64,000 nucleotides of DNA from Methylobacterium amylolyticum (GCF_030700245.1 NZ_JAUYZI010000020.1:43697-107696); one strand, 5' to 3'. Positions 46,834-56,648 are shown, counted from the stretch's first letter. The notes: generated by a model not told the origin, from the letters alone. A program made the numbers and translations.

Positions 46834-47079
46834 GCAGCGGTCCCGGCTCTCTTAAGCTGGAACCGTTACAACTAGACGGCGGCACGGACCGGGCGAGCCC
46901 CCGGGTGGGGACGATGTGCGCGATCTCACGTCGCGGATCGGGCGGTGCTCGTCGCGGCGCCTTCGTCCGCACGCCGGCCGCGGAGCCGTGTCGCCGCCGC
47001 CTTAACAGATGGTCGTGCAGGCCCCGTTCCTGCTAACGTGCGGCTTCCGATCGTGCGGCTTCGCGAGAGAGGTGGGGCG

Positions 47080-47331
47080 ATGGACGTCTCCGTCGGAGAG
47101 CGCTGGGAAGACTTCATCGCGCGCGTCGTGCGCGACGGCCGCTACGGCTCGGCCAGCGAGGTCGTGCGCGAGGGCCTGCGCCTCGTCGAGGAGCGGGAGT
47201 CCCGCCTGACGGCACTGCGGCGGACGCTGGATGCCTCGATCGCCGCCGGCGGTCACGCGGGCGAGGCGGAGATCGACGCGGCGCTCGACGCGACGGCGGC
47301 CGAGCTGGAGGCGCGCGGCTTCCGCGCATGA
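47080..47331 (+). CDS. ParD-type antitoxin
   Basis: 83 aa ribbon-helix-helix antitoxin. DVSVGERWEDFIARVVRDGRYGSASEVVREGLRLVEERE is the ParD pattern in which the ribbon is followed by two helices; the C-terminal tail that binds the toxin follows. It has GAGAGGTGGGG before the ATG. It overlaps the toxin start by 4 bp (ATGA), as typical of parDE. Confidence 0.9.
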   Translation: MDVSVGERWEDFIARVVRDGRYGSASEVVREGLRLVEERESRLTALRRTLDASIAAGGHAGEAEIDAALDATAAELEARGFRA

Positions 47332-47645
47332 GACGTGCGGTCTTCCTCGCCGCTGCGCGGGCCGACCTCGTCGACATCCTCGTTCATATCACGGAGAGCA
47401 GCGGCAGCATCGCGACGGGTCGGGCCGACGTCGAGGAATTGCGGGCCCAGTGCCACAAGCTCGCCGGACTTCCGGGAACCCTGGGACGTGCGCGGCCCGA
47501 GTTGCGGCCGGACGTCCGAAGCTTTCCCTACCGCCATCACATCCTGTATTTCCGCTACGTCGGCGGCGCGTTCGAGGTCGTGAACATCCTGCACGCCCGC
47601 CGCGACGTGGCGGATCTCTTCTCCGGCGGCGACGCGTTGCGTTAG
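47328..47645 (+). CDS. ParE/RelE-family toxin
   Basis: 105 aa. Small RelE/ParE fold toxin: AAARADLVDILVHI at the start, RPDVRSFPYRHHILYFRY and EVVNILHARRDVADLF in the second half. Known ParE members inhibit DNA gyrase. Coupled to the antitoxin. The stop overlaps the 3' end of the convergent small gene. Confidence 0.9.
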   Translation: MRRAVFLAAARADLVDILVHITESSGSIATGRADVEELRAQCHKLAGLPGTLGRARPELRPDVRSFPYRHHILYFRYVGGAFEVVNILHARRDVADLFSGGDALR

Positions 47646-47920
47646 CGCCCGACCGCACCCCGCAGCGCGGCCACCAGCGTCTCGACCGCCTCCTGCGCCG
47701 CCGCGCCGAGGTCGATCTCGGTCTCGCCGGCCGTGGCGAGGCCGCGCGCCTCCAGCTCCTTCACGCCCTCCGGGTCGGCCTCGTGGCCGGCGCCGTCCCG
47801 GCGGATCACCGAGGTCACGCGCTCGCCGCTGACGAGGCGGTGATAGGCCGCGAAGGCGAGGATCGAGAGCGCGTGGTCCGAGAGTCCCGCCACGTCGTGT
47901 CCCTTCACGTCTTCGGCCAT
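47642..47920 (-). CDS. Hypothetical protein
   Basis: 92 aa, not recognised. LSDHALSILAFAAYHRLVSGERVTSVI is a long helical segment, then an acidic turn and LGAAAQEAVETLVAAL. It looks like a small helical cytoplasmic protein. Ends convergently with parE. Confidence 0.55.
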   Translation of the reverse strand: MAEDVKGHDVAGLSDHALSILAFAAYHRLVSGERVTSVIRRDGAGHEADPEGVKELEARGLATAGETEIDLGAAAQEAVETLVAALRGAVGR

Positions 47921-48068
47921 TGCCCCTCACCCTCTTCAATCGTCAGTTGTCCGTCGGCAGTCGAGAGAGCGAACGCGCCCCCGCCCGCGAAGGTCCCGGG
48001 ACGGTCCCGGGGCAGACGAAAGGCCGCGGCGTCGCCTCGGCGGGCGCATCCTGCTAGGCTCGGGCATC

Positions 48069-49304
48069 ATGAGTGCCGTACCTGAACAGGCCCGCGTGGA
48101 GCCGAGCCCGACGGACCCGAACCCCGGCGCGCTGCCCCCCGCCGAACTCGACTTCCGCCTGCGCCAGCAGGCGATCCTCTCCGAGTTCGGGGTCGAGGCG
48201 CTGCGCGGCACCGACGTGGACCGGCTGCTGCAGCGGGCGGCCGAGCTGTGCGCGCAGGGCATGGGCGCCGAGTTCTGCAAGGCGCTGGAATACCTGCGCG
48301 GCGAGGACACGCTGCTGGTGCGCGCCGGCGTCGGCTGGGGGCCGGAGGTGCTGGGGCAGGCCCGGGTCGGCGCCGACCTCGCCTCGCCCGCGGGCTACGC
48401 CCTCAAGACCGGGCGGCCGGTGATCTCGAACCACCTCGCGCAGGAGACCCGGTTCCGCACGCCCCAGCTCATGGCCGAGCACGGCATCCGGCGGGCGATC
48501 AACGTGCTGATCGAGAACCGCGACGGCGCCTTCGGCGTGCTGGAGGTGGACGACACCCGCGAGGGCGTGTTCGCGGAGGCCGACATCGCCTTCATGCAGG
48601 GCTTCGCCAACCTGCTCGGCGGGGCGATCGAGCGCCAGCGCACGGAAAGCTTGCTGCGCGCCGCGCTCAGTCGCCAGGACCTGCTCGCCCGGGAGATGAG
48701 CCACCGGGTGAAGAACAGCCTCGCCATCGTCGCGAGCCTGCTCGCCCTCCAGGCCCGGGCCGCCGACAGCGAGGCGGTCCAGGCCGCGCTCTCCGACGCC
48801 CGCAGCCGGGTCGAGGCGATCGCCGGCGTCCACGACCAGCTCTGGCGGCAAGGCGATAAAGTTGCGGAGGGGGAGGGGGTGCCGGGCGAGATCGACCTCG
48901 CCCCCTTCCTGGAGAAGCTCGTGGCCAACCTCGCGAGCGGCGCGCCGGGCCACCGGCTCGTCTGCACGGCGGAGCCGCAGCGGATGTCCGCCGACCGGGC
49001 GATCCCGATCGGGCTCCTCGTCAACGAGCTCGTCACCAACGCCCTGAAATACGCCTACCCCGCCGAGACCTTCCCGGACGGCGGCGAGATCCGGGTGCGG
49101 GCCGAGCGCCACCTCGACGGCCTCGCCGTCGAGGTGGGCGACGACGGGGTCGGGCTGCCGGCGGGCTTCGAGATCGGCCGCGCCTCCCGCAGCCTCGGCA
49201 TGCGCGTGGTCGGCAGCCTCGCCCGCCAGCTCGGCGGCAAGCTGGCGACGCCGCCGGAGGGGCGGGGCGCCCGCTTCCGCCTGGAGGTGCCGCTGGAGGG
49301 GTGA
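48069..49304 (+). CDS. GAF-domain sensor histidine kinase (HWE/HisKA_2 family)
   Basis: 411 aa, no TM segment. A GAF domain covers about 30-195, with ISNHLAQETRFRTP; the phospho-acceptor His is in EMSHRVKNSLAIVASLLALQ (HisKA_2), and the HATPase has LLVNELVTNALKYAYP (N box) and VEVGDDGVGLP (G1). Two-component kinases of this subfamily in Rhizobiales often act in the general stress (PhyR) response or light sensing. No response regulator is adjacent. It ends just before the adaptor gene. Confidence 0.93.
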   Translation: MSAVPEQARVEPSPTDPNPGALPPAELDFRLRQQAILSEFGVEALRGTDVDRLLQRAAELCAQGMGAEFCKALEYLRGEDTLLVRAGVGWGPEVLGQARVGADLASPAGYALKTGRPVISNHLAQETRFRTPQLMAEHGIRRAINVLIENRDGAFGVLEVDDTREGVFAEADIAFMQGFANLLGGAIERQRTESLLRAALSRQDLLAREMSHRVKNSLAIVASLLALQARAADSEAVQAALSDARSRVEAIAGVHDQLWRQGDKVAEGEGVPGEIDLAPFLEKLVANLASGAPGHRLVCTAEPQRMSADRAIPIGLLVNELVTNALKYAYPAETFPDGGEIRVRAERHLDGLAVEVGDDGVGLPAGFEIGRASRSLGMRVVGSLARQLGGKLATPPEGRGARFRLEVPLEG

Positions 49305-49402
49305 GGCGCCGTCCCGCCCCCACGCCCCGCGATCGGGTAGATTCCGAAACAGAAACCGGGCAAAAGTGGCAATTCGCTTCGTGCGGGGCCGGGGAGGGGT
49401 GC

Positions 49403-50527
49403 GTGGTGCGACGGCGGGCCATCCTGTCCGCGGGGCTGGTGCTCGGCGCGGCCGCCCTCGGCGCCATCGCCCTGACCGAGACGGGCGCGGGCCTGCGGGC
49501 GGGGGCTGCCCCGGCGATGATCGCCCCGCTGCTCGCCGACCTGCGCGCCCGCCTGCCCGCGATCCCGTTCGCCCGCCCGCCCGAGCCCGAGCGGGGCCCG
49601 CCCCCGACCCGCACCGCCGTGGAGGACGGGCGCACCGTGGTGCGGCTCACGGGCCCCGAGCGCGCCCGGATCGGCCTTGTCACCGCGACCCTGCCGGCGA
49701 CCGCCCACCGCCAGGAGCTGACCGCCTACGGCAGCGTCCTCGACCTCGCCCGGGTGACCGAGCTGACCAACAGCTACGCGGGCGCGCTCGCCGCCCTCCA
49801 GACCGCCCGGGCCCGGGCCGAGGTCTCGGCGAGCGCGGCGCGGCGGGCCCGCAGCCTCGGCGTCGCGGCGATGGCCGCCGCCCAGATCGAGGCGGCGGAG
49901 GGCGCCGCGCTGACCGACCAGGCCGCCGTGACCGCCGCCGAGTCGCAGTTGCGCACGCTCGCCGCCACGGCCCAGCAGGAATGGGGGCCGGTGATCGGCC
50001 GGGCGATCGTCGCGCGCAGCCCCCTGGTCACCCGGCTGATCGAGCGCGCCGAGTTCCTGATGCAGGTCACCCTGCCGCCGGGGGAGGGGCTCTCCGCGCC
50101 GCCGCGGGACGCCTTCGCCGAGGTGCCGCCGCAGAGCGCGCGGGTCGCCCTGAGCCTCGTCTCGCCCGCCACCCGCACCGACCCGCGGGTCCAGGGGCAG
50201 AGCTTCTTCTACCGCGTCTCCGGCGACAGCGGCCTCCTGCCCGGCATGAGCACCATGGCCTTCCTGCCGGCCGAGCGGGAGGCGCGGGGCGTCCTCGTGC
50301 CCGAGGACGCGGTGGTGCACGGCGAGGGCGGCACCTGGGTCTACCGGGGAGTGGGGGAGGGCGGCTACGTCCGCCACCTGGTCCCGCCCGACGCGCCGAT
50401 GTCGGCCGACGCCTTCGTGGTCGGGGATCTGGCGGACGGCAGCGAGATCGTGCTGCGGGGCGGCCAGGCGCTGCTCTCCGAGGAGATGAAGGCCCGCATC
50501 CGCGTCGTGGGCGACGACGATGACTGA
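49403..50527 (+). CDS. RND efflux periplasmic adaptor subunit
   Basis: 374 aa membrane-fusion protein. A short N-terminal TM (AILSAGLVLGAAALGAIAL), then the beta-barrel and a helical hairpin of about 65 residues (LAALQTARARAEVSASAARR at its start), then a C-terminal membrane-proximal domain. It links an RND pump to an outer-membrane channel. Start: GTG at 49403 after GGAGGGG; a longer frame upstream to 49301 is possible. It overlaps the pump gene by 8 bp. Confidence 0.85.
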   Translation: MVRRRAILSAGLVLGAAALGAIALTETGAGLRAGAAPAMIAPLLADLRARLPAIPFARPPEPERGPPPTRTAVEDGRTVVRLTGPERARIGLVTATLPATAHRQELTAYGSVLDLARVTELTNSYAGALAALQTARARAEVSASAARRARSLGVAAMAAAQIEAAEGAALTDQAAVTAAESQLRTLAATAQQEWGPVIGRAIVARSPLVTRLIERAEFLMQVTLPPGEGLSAPPRDAFAEVPPQSARVALSLVSPATRTDPRVQGQSFFYRVSGDSGLLPGMSTMAFLPAEREARGVLVPEDAVVHGEGGTWVYRGVGEGGYVRHLVPPDAPMSADAFVVGDLADGSEIVLRGGQALLSEEMKARIRVVGDDDD

Positions 50528-53500
50528 GCAGGTCCCGGATGAGGCGGGCCCGGCCGGGCCCGTCTCCGGCCCCCAGGCGGCGCTGGTCGGGTTCGCGGTC
50601 CGGCTGCCGCGGGTGGTGCTGGCGCTGGCCGCGGCGCTGCTCGTCTTCGGCCTCTTCGCCCTGCGGGACGCCCGCTACGACGTCTTCCCGGAATTCGCGC
50701 CGCCGACGGTGACGATCCAGACCGAGGCGCCGGGCCTCGACCCGGAGCAGGTCGAGGTGCTGGTCACCCAGGCGGTCGAGGTGGCGGTCGGCGGCCTGCC
50801 GGGGCTGGAGACCCTGCGCTCCTCCTCGATCCAGGGCCTGTCGGTGATCACCGCCGCGTTCCGGGCGGGCAGCGACGTCGACCGGGTGCGCCAGCGCGTC
50901 GGCGAACGCCTCGCCGCCCTGGCGGGGCGGCTGCCGCAGGGGGTGATGCCGCCGGCGATGACGGCGCTGACCTCCGCCACCTCCACGGTGCTGCTGGTCG
51001 GGCTGACCTCCGACACCCGCGACGCGATGGACCTGCGGGCGCTGGCCGACTGGACCGTGCGCCTGCGCCTCCAGGCGGTGCCGGGCATCGCCCAGGTCTC
51101 GGTCTACGGCGGCGCGGTCCGCTCCCTCCAGGTGCAGGTGCGGCCCGACGACCTGATCCGCTTCCAGGTCGGCCTCAACGACGTGCTCGCCGCCGCCCGC
51201 AAGGCGACCGGCGTGCGCGGGGCGGGCTTCGTCGACACCCCCAACCAGCGGGTGGTGCTGCGCACCGAGGGGCAGGCGCTCACCCCCGAGGCGCTGGGGC
51301 GCACGGTGCTGGTCAACGAGGGCGGGGCGAGCGTGGTGCTGTCCGACGTGGCCACCGTCACCGCCGCGCCGGAGCCCGCCATCGGCGGGGCGCTGGTCGA
51401 CGGCAAGCCCGGCGTGCTGCTGATGGTCGGCGCCGGGATCGGGGTCGACACCCGCGCGGTGACGGCGCGGCTGGAGGCGGCCCTGGAGGAGCTGCGCCCG
51501 GCGCTGACCCGCGAGGGCGTGTCGTTGCGCCCCGACCTGTTCCGCCCGGCCAACTTCGTGGACGCGGCCAACGGCAACGTCATCCAGGCGCTGGCGCTCG
51601 GCGGGGCGCTGGTGGTGATCGTGCTGCTCGTCTTCCTCGCCGACTGGCGCAGCGCCCTGATCAGCGCGGCGGCGATCCCGCTCTCGCTGATCGCCGCCGC
51701 GCTCAGCCTCCAGGCCTGGGGCGAGAGCCTCAACACCATGACGCTCGGCGGCCTCGCGCTCGCCATCGGCGAGGTGGTCGACGACGCGGTGATCGGCGTC
51801 GAGAACGTCGCCCGCCGCCTGCGCGGGGCAGGGGAGGGAACAGGAGGCGGGGCAGGGGAGAGGACGGGTCGGGGCGGGGCGGCCCGGATCGTCCGCGACG
51901 CCATCCTGGAGGTGCGCGGCTCGGTCGCCTACGCGACGCTCGCCGTGCTGCTGATGTTCCTGCCGGTGCTGGCGCTGACGGGGGTGGCCGGGCGCCTGTT
52001 CGGGCCGCTCGCGCTCGCCTACATCGCCGCAGTCCTGGCCTCGCTCCTCGTCGCGCTGACGGTGACGCCGGCGCTCGCCCTGCTGCTGCTCGGACGGGGC
52101 GGGGCGGCGCGCGCCGCCGAGCCGCCCGCGGTGCGCTGGAGCCGGGCGCTCTACCTGGGTCTGCTCGCGCGGATCGGCCGGGCGCCGCGCACGATCATCA
52201 CCGGAAGCGTGCTCGCGACGCTCGCCGGCGCCGCCCTCCTCCCGACGCTGGGCGCCGCCTTCCTGCCCGACCTCAAGGAGGGCCACCTGATCCTGCACAT
52301 GGCCGCCGCCCCGGGCACCTCGGTGCGGGAATCGGAGCGGCTCGGCGCGCTGATCACCGGGGACCTGAAGGCGATCCCGGGGGTGCGGGCGGTGGCCTCG
52401 CAGATCGGCCGGGCCGAGGCCGGGCAGGACACGGCCGGCCCGCACTACAGCGAGATCCACATCGACCTCGACCCCGGCCTCGACGGGGCCGGCCAGCGGG
52501 CGGTCGAGGCCGGGATCCGCGCGCTGATCGCCGGCTTTCCCGGGGCGGCCTTCTCCCTGAAGACCTTCCTGACCGAGCGGATCGAGGAGACGGTCTCGGG
52601 GTTCACCGCGCCGGTCGTCGTCAACGTGGTGGGCAACGACCTCGACCGGATCGAGGCCGCCGCCCGCGCGGTGGCCCGGGAACTGGCGGAGGTGCGGGGC
52701 GCGCGCGACGTGCAGCAGGCCTCCCCCGCCGGGCTGCCCCAGGTGACCGTGGCCCTGCGCCCGGCGGACCTGCGCCACTGGGGCCTCGACGCGGTGGACG
52801 TGCTGGAGGCGGTCCGCACCGCCTACCAGGGCGACGTGGTCGGCCAGACCTACCGCGGCAACGCCGTGTTCAACGTCCTCGTCATCCTCGACGCGCGGGC
52901 GCGGGGGCGCCTGAGCGCGGTGGGCGACCTGCCCCTGCGCACGCCCGGCGGGCGCTACGTCCGCCTGTCGCAGGTCGCCGAGGTCTACGAGAGCGCCGGC
53001 CGCTACCAGGTGCAGCACCTCGGCGCGCAGCGGGTGCAGGCGGTGACCGCCAACGTCGAGGGCCGGGACGTGGCGGGCTTCGTCGAGGCCGCCCGGCGCA
53101 AGATCGCCCGCGAGGTGCGGCTGCCCGAGGGCGTCTACGTCGCCTTCGCCGGGGCGGCGGACGCGCAGGCCGCGGCGCGGCGCGACCTCCTGGTCCACGC
53201 CGCGCTCGCCGGCTTCGGCATCGTGCTGCTGCTCGCGGTCGTCACCGGATCGGGGGCCAACCTGCTGCTGGTGCTCGCCAACCTCCCCTTCGCCTTCGTC
53301 GGCGGCGTGGCGGCTGCGGCGCTCACCGGCGGCGTGCTGTCGCTCGGCTCGATCGTCGGCTTCGTCACCCTGTCGGGCATCTCCCTGCGCAACAGCGTGA
53401 TGATGATCGCCCATTACGAGCATCTCGTCACGGTCGAGGGCCGGCGCTGGGACGCGGCCACCGCGGCCGACGGCGCCGCCGACCGGATGGTGCCGATCCT

Positions 53501-53762
53501 GATGACCTCCCTCGTCACCGGGCTGGGCCTGCTGCCGCTGGCGCTGGGGGCGGGCGAGCCCGGCCGCGAGATCGAGGGCCCGATGGCGCAGATCATCCTC
53601 GGCGGCCTCATGAGCTCCACCCTGCTCACGCTCGCGGTGCTGCCGGTTCTGGCCCTGCGCTTCGCCCGGTTCCGGGGCGGGGAGGGGGGTGGCAAGGGGC
53701 GTGGCAAGGGGCGTGGCAAGGGGAACGGGACGCGGGCGGGCGAGGGGACCCGGGCCGCGTGA
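50520..53762 (+). CDS. RND efflux pump, CusA/CzcA-type (AcrB superfamily)
   Basis: 1080 aa, 12 TM pump with two large periplasmic loops. ARYDVFPEFAPPTVTIQTEAPG near residue 50 is the heavy-metal RND signature and TM4 carries GEVVDDAVIGVENV, with acidic residues in the proton relay. A Gly/Arg-rich insert follows TM4 (about residues 437-460) and the tail has a short repeated GKGRGKG segment. Substrate (metal or organic) is not clear; the Met triplet of CusA cannot be confirmed. No outer-membrane channel gene is next to it. Confidence 0.9.
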   Translation: MTEQVPDEAGPAGPVSGPQAALVGFAVRLPRVVLALAAALLVFGLFALRDARYDVFPEFAPPTVTIQTEAPGLDPEQVEVLVTQAVEVAVGGLPGLETLRSSSIQGLSVITAAFRAGSDVDRVRQRVGERLAALAGRLPQGVMPPAMTALTSATSTVLLVGLTSDTRDAMDLRALADWTVRLRLQAVPGIAQVSVYGGAVRSLQVQVRPDDLIRFQVGLNDVLAAARKATGVRGAGFVDTPNQRVVLRTEGQALTPEALGRTVLVNEGGASVVLSDVATVTAAPEPAIGGALVDGKPGVLLMVGAGIGVDTRAVTARLEAALEELRPALTREGVSLRPDLFRPANFVDAANGNVIQALALGGALVVIVLLVFLADWRSALISAAAIPLSLIAAALSLQAWGESLNTMTLGGLALAIGEVVDDAVIGVENVARRLRGAGEGTGGGAGERTGRGGAARIVRDAILEVRGSVAYATLAVLLMFLPVLALTGVAGRLFGPLALAYIAAVLASLLVALTVTPALALLLLGRGGAARAAEPPAVRWSRALYLGLLARIGRAPRTIITGSVLATLAGAALLPTLGAAFLPDLKEGHLILHMAAAPGTSVRESERLGALITGDLKAIPGVRAVASQIGRAEAGQDTAGPHYSEIHIDLDPGLDGAGQRAVEAGIRALIAGFPGAAFSLKTFLTERIEETVSGFTAPVVVNVVGNDLDRIEAAARAVARELAEVRGARDVQQASPAGLPQVTVALRPADLRHWGLDAVDVLEAVRTAYQGDVVGQTYRGNAVFNVLVILDARARGRLSAVGDLPLRTPGGRYVRLSQVAEVYESAGRYQVQHLGAQRVQAVTANVEGRDVAGFVEAARRKIAREVRLPEGVYVAFAGAADAQAAARRDLLVHAALAGFGIVLLLAVVTGSGANLLLVLANLPFAFVGGVAAAALTGGVLSLGSIVGFVTLSGISLRNSVMMIAHYEHLVTVEGRRWDAATAADGAADRMVPILMTSLVTGLGLLPLALGAGEPGREIEGPMAQIILGGLMSSTLLTLAVLPVLALRFARFRGGEGGGKGRGKGRGKGNGTRAGEGTRAA
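53691..53723 (+). repeat. 12-bp tandem repeat at the pump 3' end
   Basis: Unit GGCAAGGGGCGT occurs twice and a partial third time, encoding the GKGR tail of the pump. Confidence 0.7.
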
Positions 53763-53900
53763 GGCGGGCTCCCTCCTCCGCGCGGGCCGAGGCGTCGCGT
53801 CTTTGGCGACGACCCGCCGCGTGATGTACGATCCGTGCCGCGCTCCCCGGCGGACCGGTTGCCGTCTCGACACGTCGCATCCGGAGCGCCGGAGGGCTTC

Positions 53901-54509
53901 ATGGCGGACCCCGTCCAGCGATCGTCCGCGCTGACGATCGCCGCGTTCGACAGCTTCGTCGCCGGGCAGCGCGACGATCGCGACTGGGAGCTCGTCGACG
54001 GCGAACTGGTCATGATGACCAACCCGACGGAGAACCACGAGCAGATCGCCGGCAATGTCGGCGCCCCGCTCAAGCTGGCGATGGATGCGGCGGGCTGCCG
54101 GAGCTACCAGGGCGGGATGCGCGTCCAGCGCTCGGATGACGGCCGTGGCCGCGACAAGACGAAGCCCGATATCGTCGTCCGCTGCGGTCCGCGGCAGAAC
54201 CAGACCTACGTGACCGATCCGGTCGTGGTGGTGGAGGTGCTGTCGCCGTCGACGATGGATCACGACCGCGGCGGCAAGCTCGCATTCTACAAGTCGCTCC
54301 CGACCCTGCGCCACATCGCCCTGATCTACCAGGACCAGATGCGGGTCGAGCACTATCGGCGGGATGAGGCCGGGTGGACGATGGAGGTCCTCGTGGCGCC
54401 GGGCACCCTGCTCCGGTTCGAGGCCGTCGACTTCGAGATCGACCTCGACCGCATCTACTTCGACGTTCCCGTGCCCCGCGCAATCATCGGCGCCGACAAT
54501 TCCCGGTAG
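53901..54509 (+). CDS. Uma2-family PD-(D/E)XK endonuclease-like protein
   Basis: 202 aa. Uma2 (DUF820) fold: YELVDGEL-type WELVDGELVMM, then KTKPDIVV and VVVVEVLSPSTMDHDRGGK with the D and E-x-L parts of the nuclease motif, and KLAFYKSLPTL. Function of the family is unsettled; it is frequent near toxin-antitoxin and mobile loci. SD GGAGGG precedes the ATG. Confidence 0.85.
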   Translation: MADPVQRSSALTIAAFDSFVAGQRDDRDWELVDGELVMMTNPTENHEQIAGNVGAPLKLAMDAAGCRSYQGGMRVQRSDDGRGRDKTKPDIVVRCGPRQNQTYVTDPVVVVEVLSPSTMDHDRGGKLAFYKSLPTLRHIALIYQDQMRVEHYRRDEAGWTMEVLVAPGTLLRFEAVDFEIDLDRIYFDVPVPRAIIGADNSR

Positions 54510-54881
54510 CGGCTCGTGCTACCGACAGAGGCGGTGGGGCAGGGCAGTCGAATCGGCTCCGGTCGCGTTCCCGACGCCTTCCTGCAGGCCCGGGCCGGTG
54601 CATTTCGACCGTCGTTAAAGCCGTTCCAGCCCCCGGTCCGGCGTTCGCATAAGATATATTATGGAACCTGAACCTCTGGCCGACCGGGTGAGGGGAGTTT
54701 GCATTCCAATCTGGCATGCCGGATCGCCGGCCTCCGGCAGGTCCGGCCCCGACGCCGGCATGCCACGGCCCGAACCCCGTCGCCCCGCCGCGGGTCGCCG
54801 CACCGGATCCGTCGCAGGCCGGCCGCATCCCGGGTGAGGGCGGTCCGGGCCCCCTGCCCCGCCGCCCGGTCACACCGCCCG
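54510..54881. other. Intergenic gap
   Basis: 372 bp between the Uma2 and helicase genes. A short AT-rich patch around 54650 (AAGATATATTATGG) stands out from the GC-rich surroundings. No gene or clear promoter is recognised. Confidence 0.45.
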
Positions 54882-56648
54882 TCACGCGGCGCGGCCGACG
54901 AGCCGGCGCACGTCGCCGACCACCCGGCCCCCGGCCGCCCGGCAGGCGATCTCCTCCGACAGGCGGCCCCGCCGCACCCGGATCGCCGCGGGCGGCTCCA
55001 GGCCGTCGGCGCCGTCGAGGAAGCCCGCCGCGTCCATCGGCGCGTCGCGGCCGCCGCCGAGGCCGCGCCACCACAACACCGCCTTCTCGCGGGCGTAGCC
55101 GCTGCCCCCCGGCTCCAGCCGGACGCGCCAGACCCCGTCCGCACAGGCACCGTCCGCCCAGGTCAGCACCACGTCGAGCCCGTCCGCGGCCGCCTCCAGG
55201 CGCCAGCCGGTGACCGGGCGCCAGTCCTCGGCCCGATCCGGTCCGTCCGGGGCAGGGCCGTCCGGGGCGGGGCCGTCCGGGGCGGGGCCGTCCGGGGCGG
55301 GGCCGTGGGGAACCGGGTCCCGCCCGAACACGGCGTCGGAGAGGATCGGCAACGCGTCCTCGGCGGAGGCCTCGTGGCCGGGCTCCCGCTCCGTCTCCGG
55401 CTCGGTCCAGCACGCCTCGCAGGTGGAGGCGTTGAGGGCGATCAGCGCCCCGCAGCCGGGGCAGGGCTTGGCGCGCAGGCCCCCTGCCCCACCCCGGACC
55501 TCGGCCGCGGTGCGGACGGTGACGGCGTCGACCGGCCCGTGCATCCGCACCAGCCCGGCATAGTCGAGGATCAGCGCGTCGGCCTTGCCCGGCGCCCGGC
55601 GCAGCGCCCGCCCGACCTGCTGCACGTAGAGCCCGGTGCTGCGGGTCGGCCGCAGCAGGGCGACGAGGTCGACCTCGGGGGCGTTGAAGCCGGTGCCGAG
55701 CACGCCCACCGACGTGAGGCAGCGGATCGTCCCGGCGCGGAACGCCGCCACGATCCGGTCGCGCTCCCGCCGGCCGGTGCCGCCGTCCACCGTCTCGCAG
55801 GAGAACCCCTCCGCCCGCACCGCGTCGCGCACCGCGGCGGCGTGGGCGAGCCCGGCGCAGAAGGCGAGCCAGGAGCGGCGGTCCCGGCCGTACTCCGCCA
55901 GCTCGGCCACCGCGGCCCGCGTGATCCAGGCGCGGTTGACCGCGGCCTCCAGCTCGCCGGGGATGTAGTCGCCGCCCCGCCGGCCGACGCCCGTCACGTC
56001 GAGCTGCGTCAGCGTCGCCTTGGAGACCAGCGGCGCGAGGTAGCCGCGGCGGATCAGGTCGCCGGTATCGGCCTCGTAGGCGATGCCCGAGAACAGCCGG
56101 CCCGGGCCCTGGTCGAGCCGCCCGGAATCGAGCCGGTAGGGGGTGGCGGTGAAGCCCGCCACCCGCATCCCCGGGGTGAGGGCGCGCAGGCCCGCGAGGA
56201 AGCGGCCGTAGCGGGTCTCGGCGGCGCGCGGGATCAGGTGCGCCTCGTCGACGATCACGAGGTCGCGGGGGCCGATCCCCTCGAGCCGGTCGGCGACCGA
56301 CTGGATGCCGCAGACCAAGACCTGCGCCCCCGCCTCCCGCCGCCCGAGCCCGGCGGAGAACACGCCGGCCGGCGCCTCCGGCCAGTGGTTCGTCAGCTCG
56401 CAAAAATTCTGGGCGACCAGTTCGCGGCTGTGGGTGACGATCGCCACCCGGGCGAGGGGGTTTTTTTCGAGCGCCTCCCGCGCGAGCGCCGCGATGACCA
56501 GGGCCTTGCCCGCGCCGGTGGGGAGCACGACGAGGTGCCCGGGGGGCTCCGCCTCCCCTCCCCCCTCCCGCGCCGACGCCTCCGCCCGCGCCCAGGCGGC
56601 CCGGAGCGCGTCGAGGCTCGCGCGCTGGTAGTCCCGCAATCGCAGCAT
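54882..56648 (-). CDS. DEAD/DEAH-box (superfamily 2) helicase
   Basis: 588 aa. Walker A VLPTGAGKALVIAAL, Walker B VIVDEAH, FTATPYRLDSGR (motif III region), and the second RecA domain with CLTSVGVLGTGFNAPEV and RSTGLYVQQVGRALR (motifs V and VI). A four-Cys zinc ribbon follows (CPGCG, CEAC), then a short GPAPD repeat and a C-terminal ~100 residues of unknown fold. Family (COG1061-like) proteins work in DNA repair or restriction. No nuclease gene is next to it. Confidence 0.88.
   Translation of the reverse strand: MLRLRDYQRASLDALRAAWARAEASAREGGGEAEPPGHLVVLPTGAGKALVIAALAREALEKNPLARVAIVTHSRELVAQNFCELTNHWPEAPAGVFSAGLGRREAGAQVLVCGIQSVADRLEGIGPRDLVIVDEAHLIPRAAETRYGRFLAGLRALTPGMRVAGFTATPYRLDSGRLDQGPGRLFSGIAYEADTGDLIRRGYLAPLVSKATLTQLDVTGVGRRGGDYIPGELEAAVNRAWITRAAVAELAEYGRDRRSWLAFCAGLAHAAAVRDAVRAEGFSCETVDGGTGRRERDRIVAAFRAGTIRCLTSVGVLGTGFNAPEVDLVALLRPTRSTGLYVQQVGRALRRAPGKADALILDYAGLVRMHGPVDAVTVRTAAEVRGGAGGLRAKPCPGCGALIALNASTCEACWTEPETEREPGHEASAEDALPILSDAVFGRDPVPHGPAPDGPAPDGPAPDGPAPDGPDRAEDWRPVTGWRLEAAADGLDVVLTWADGACADGVWRVRLEPGGSGYAREKAVLWWRGLGGGRDAPMDAAGFLDGADGLEPPAAIRVRRGRLSEEIACRAAGGRVVGDVRRLVGRAA
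55246..55305 (-). repeat. Four 15-bp repeats inside the helicase gene
   Basis: Four copies of TCCGGGGCGGGGCCG (one with a single change), encoding GPAPD units after the zinc ribbon. Length change by slippage would stay in frame. Confidence 0.8.
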
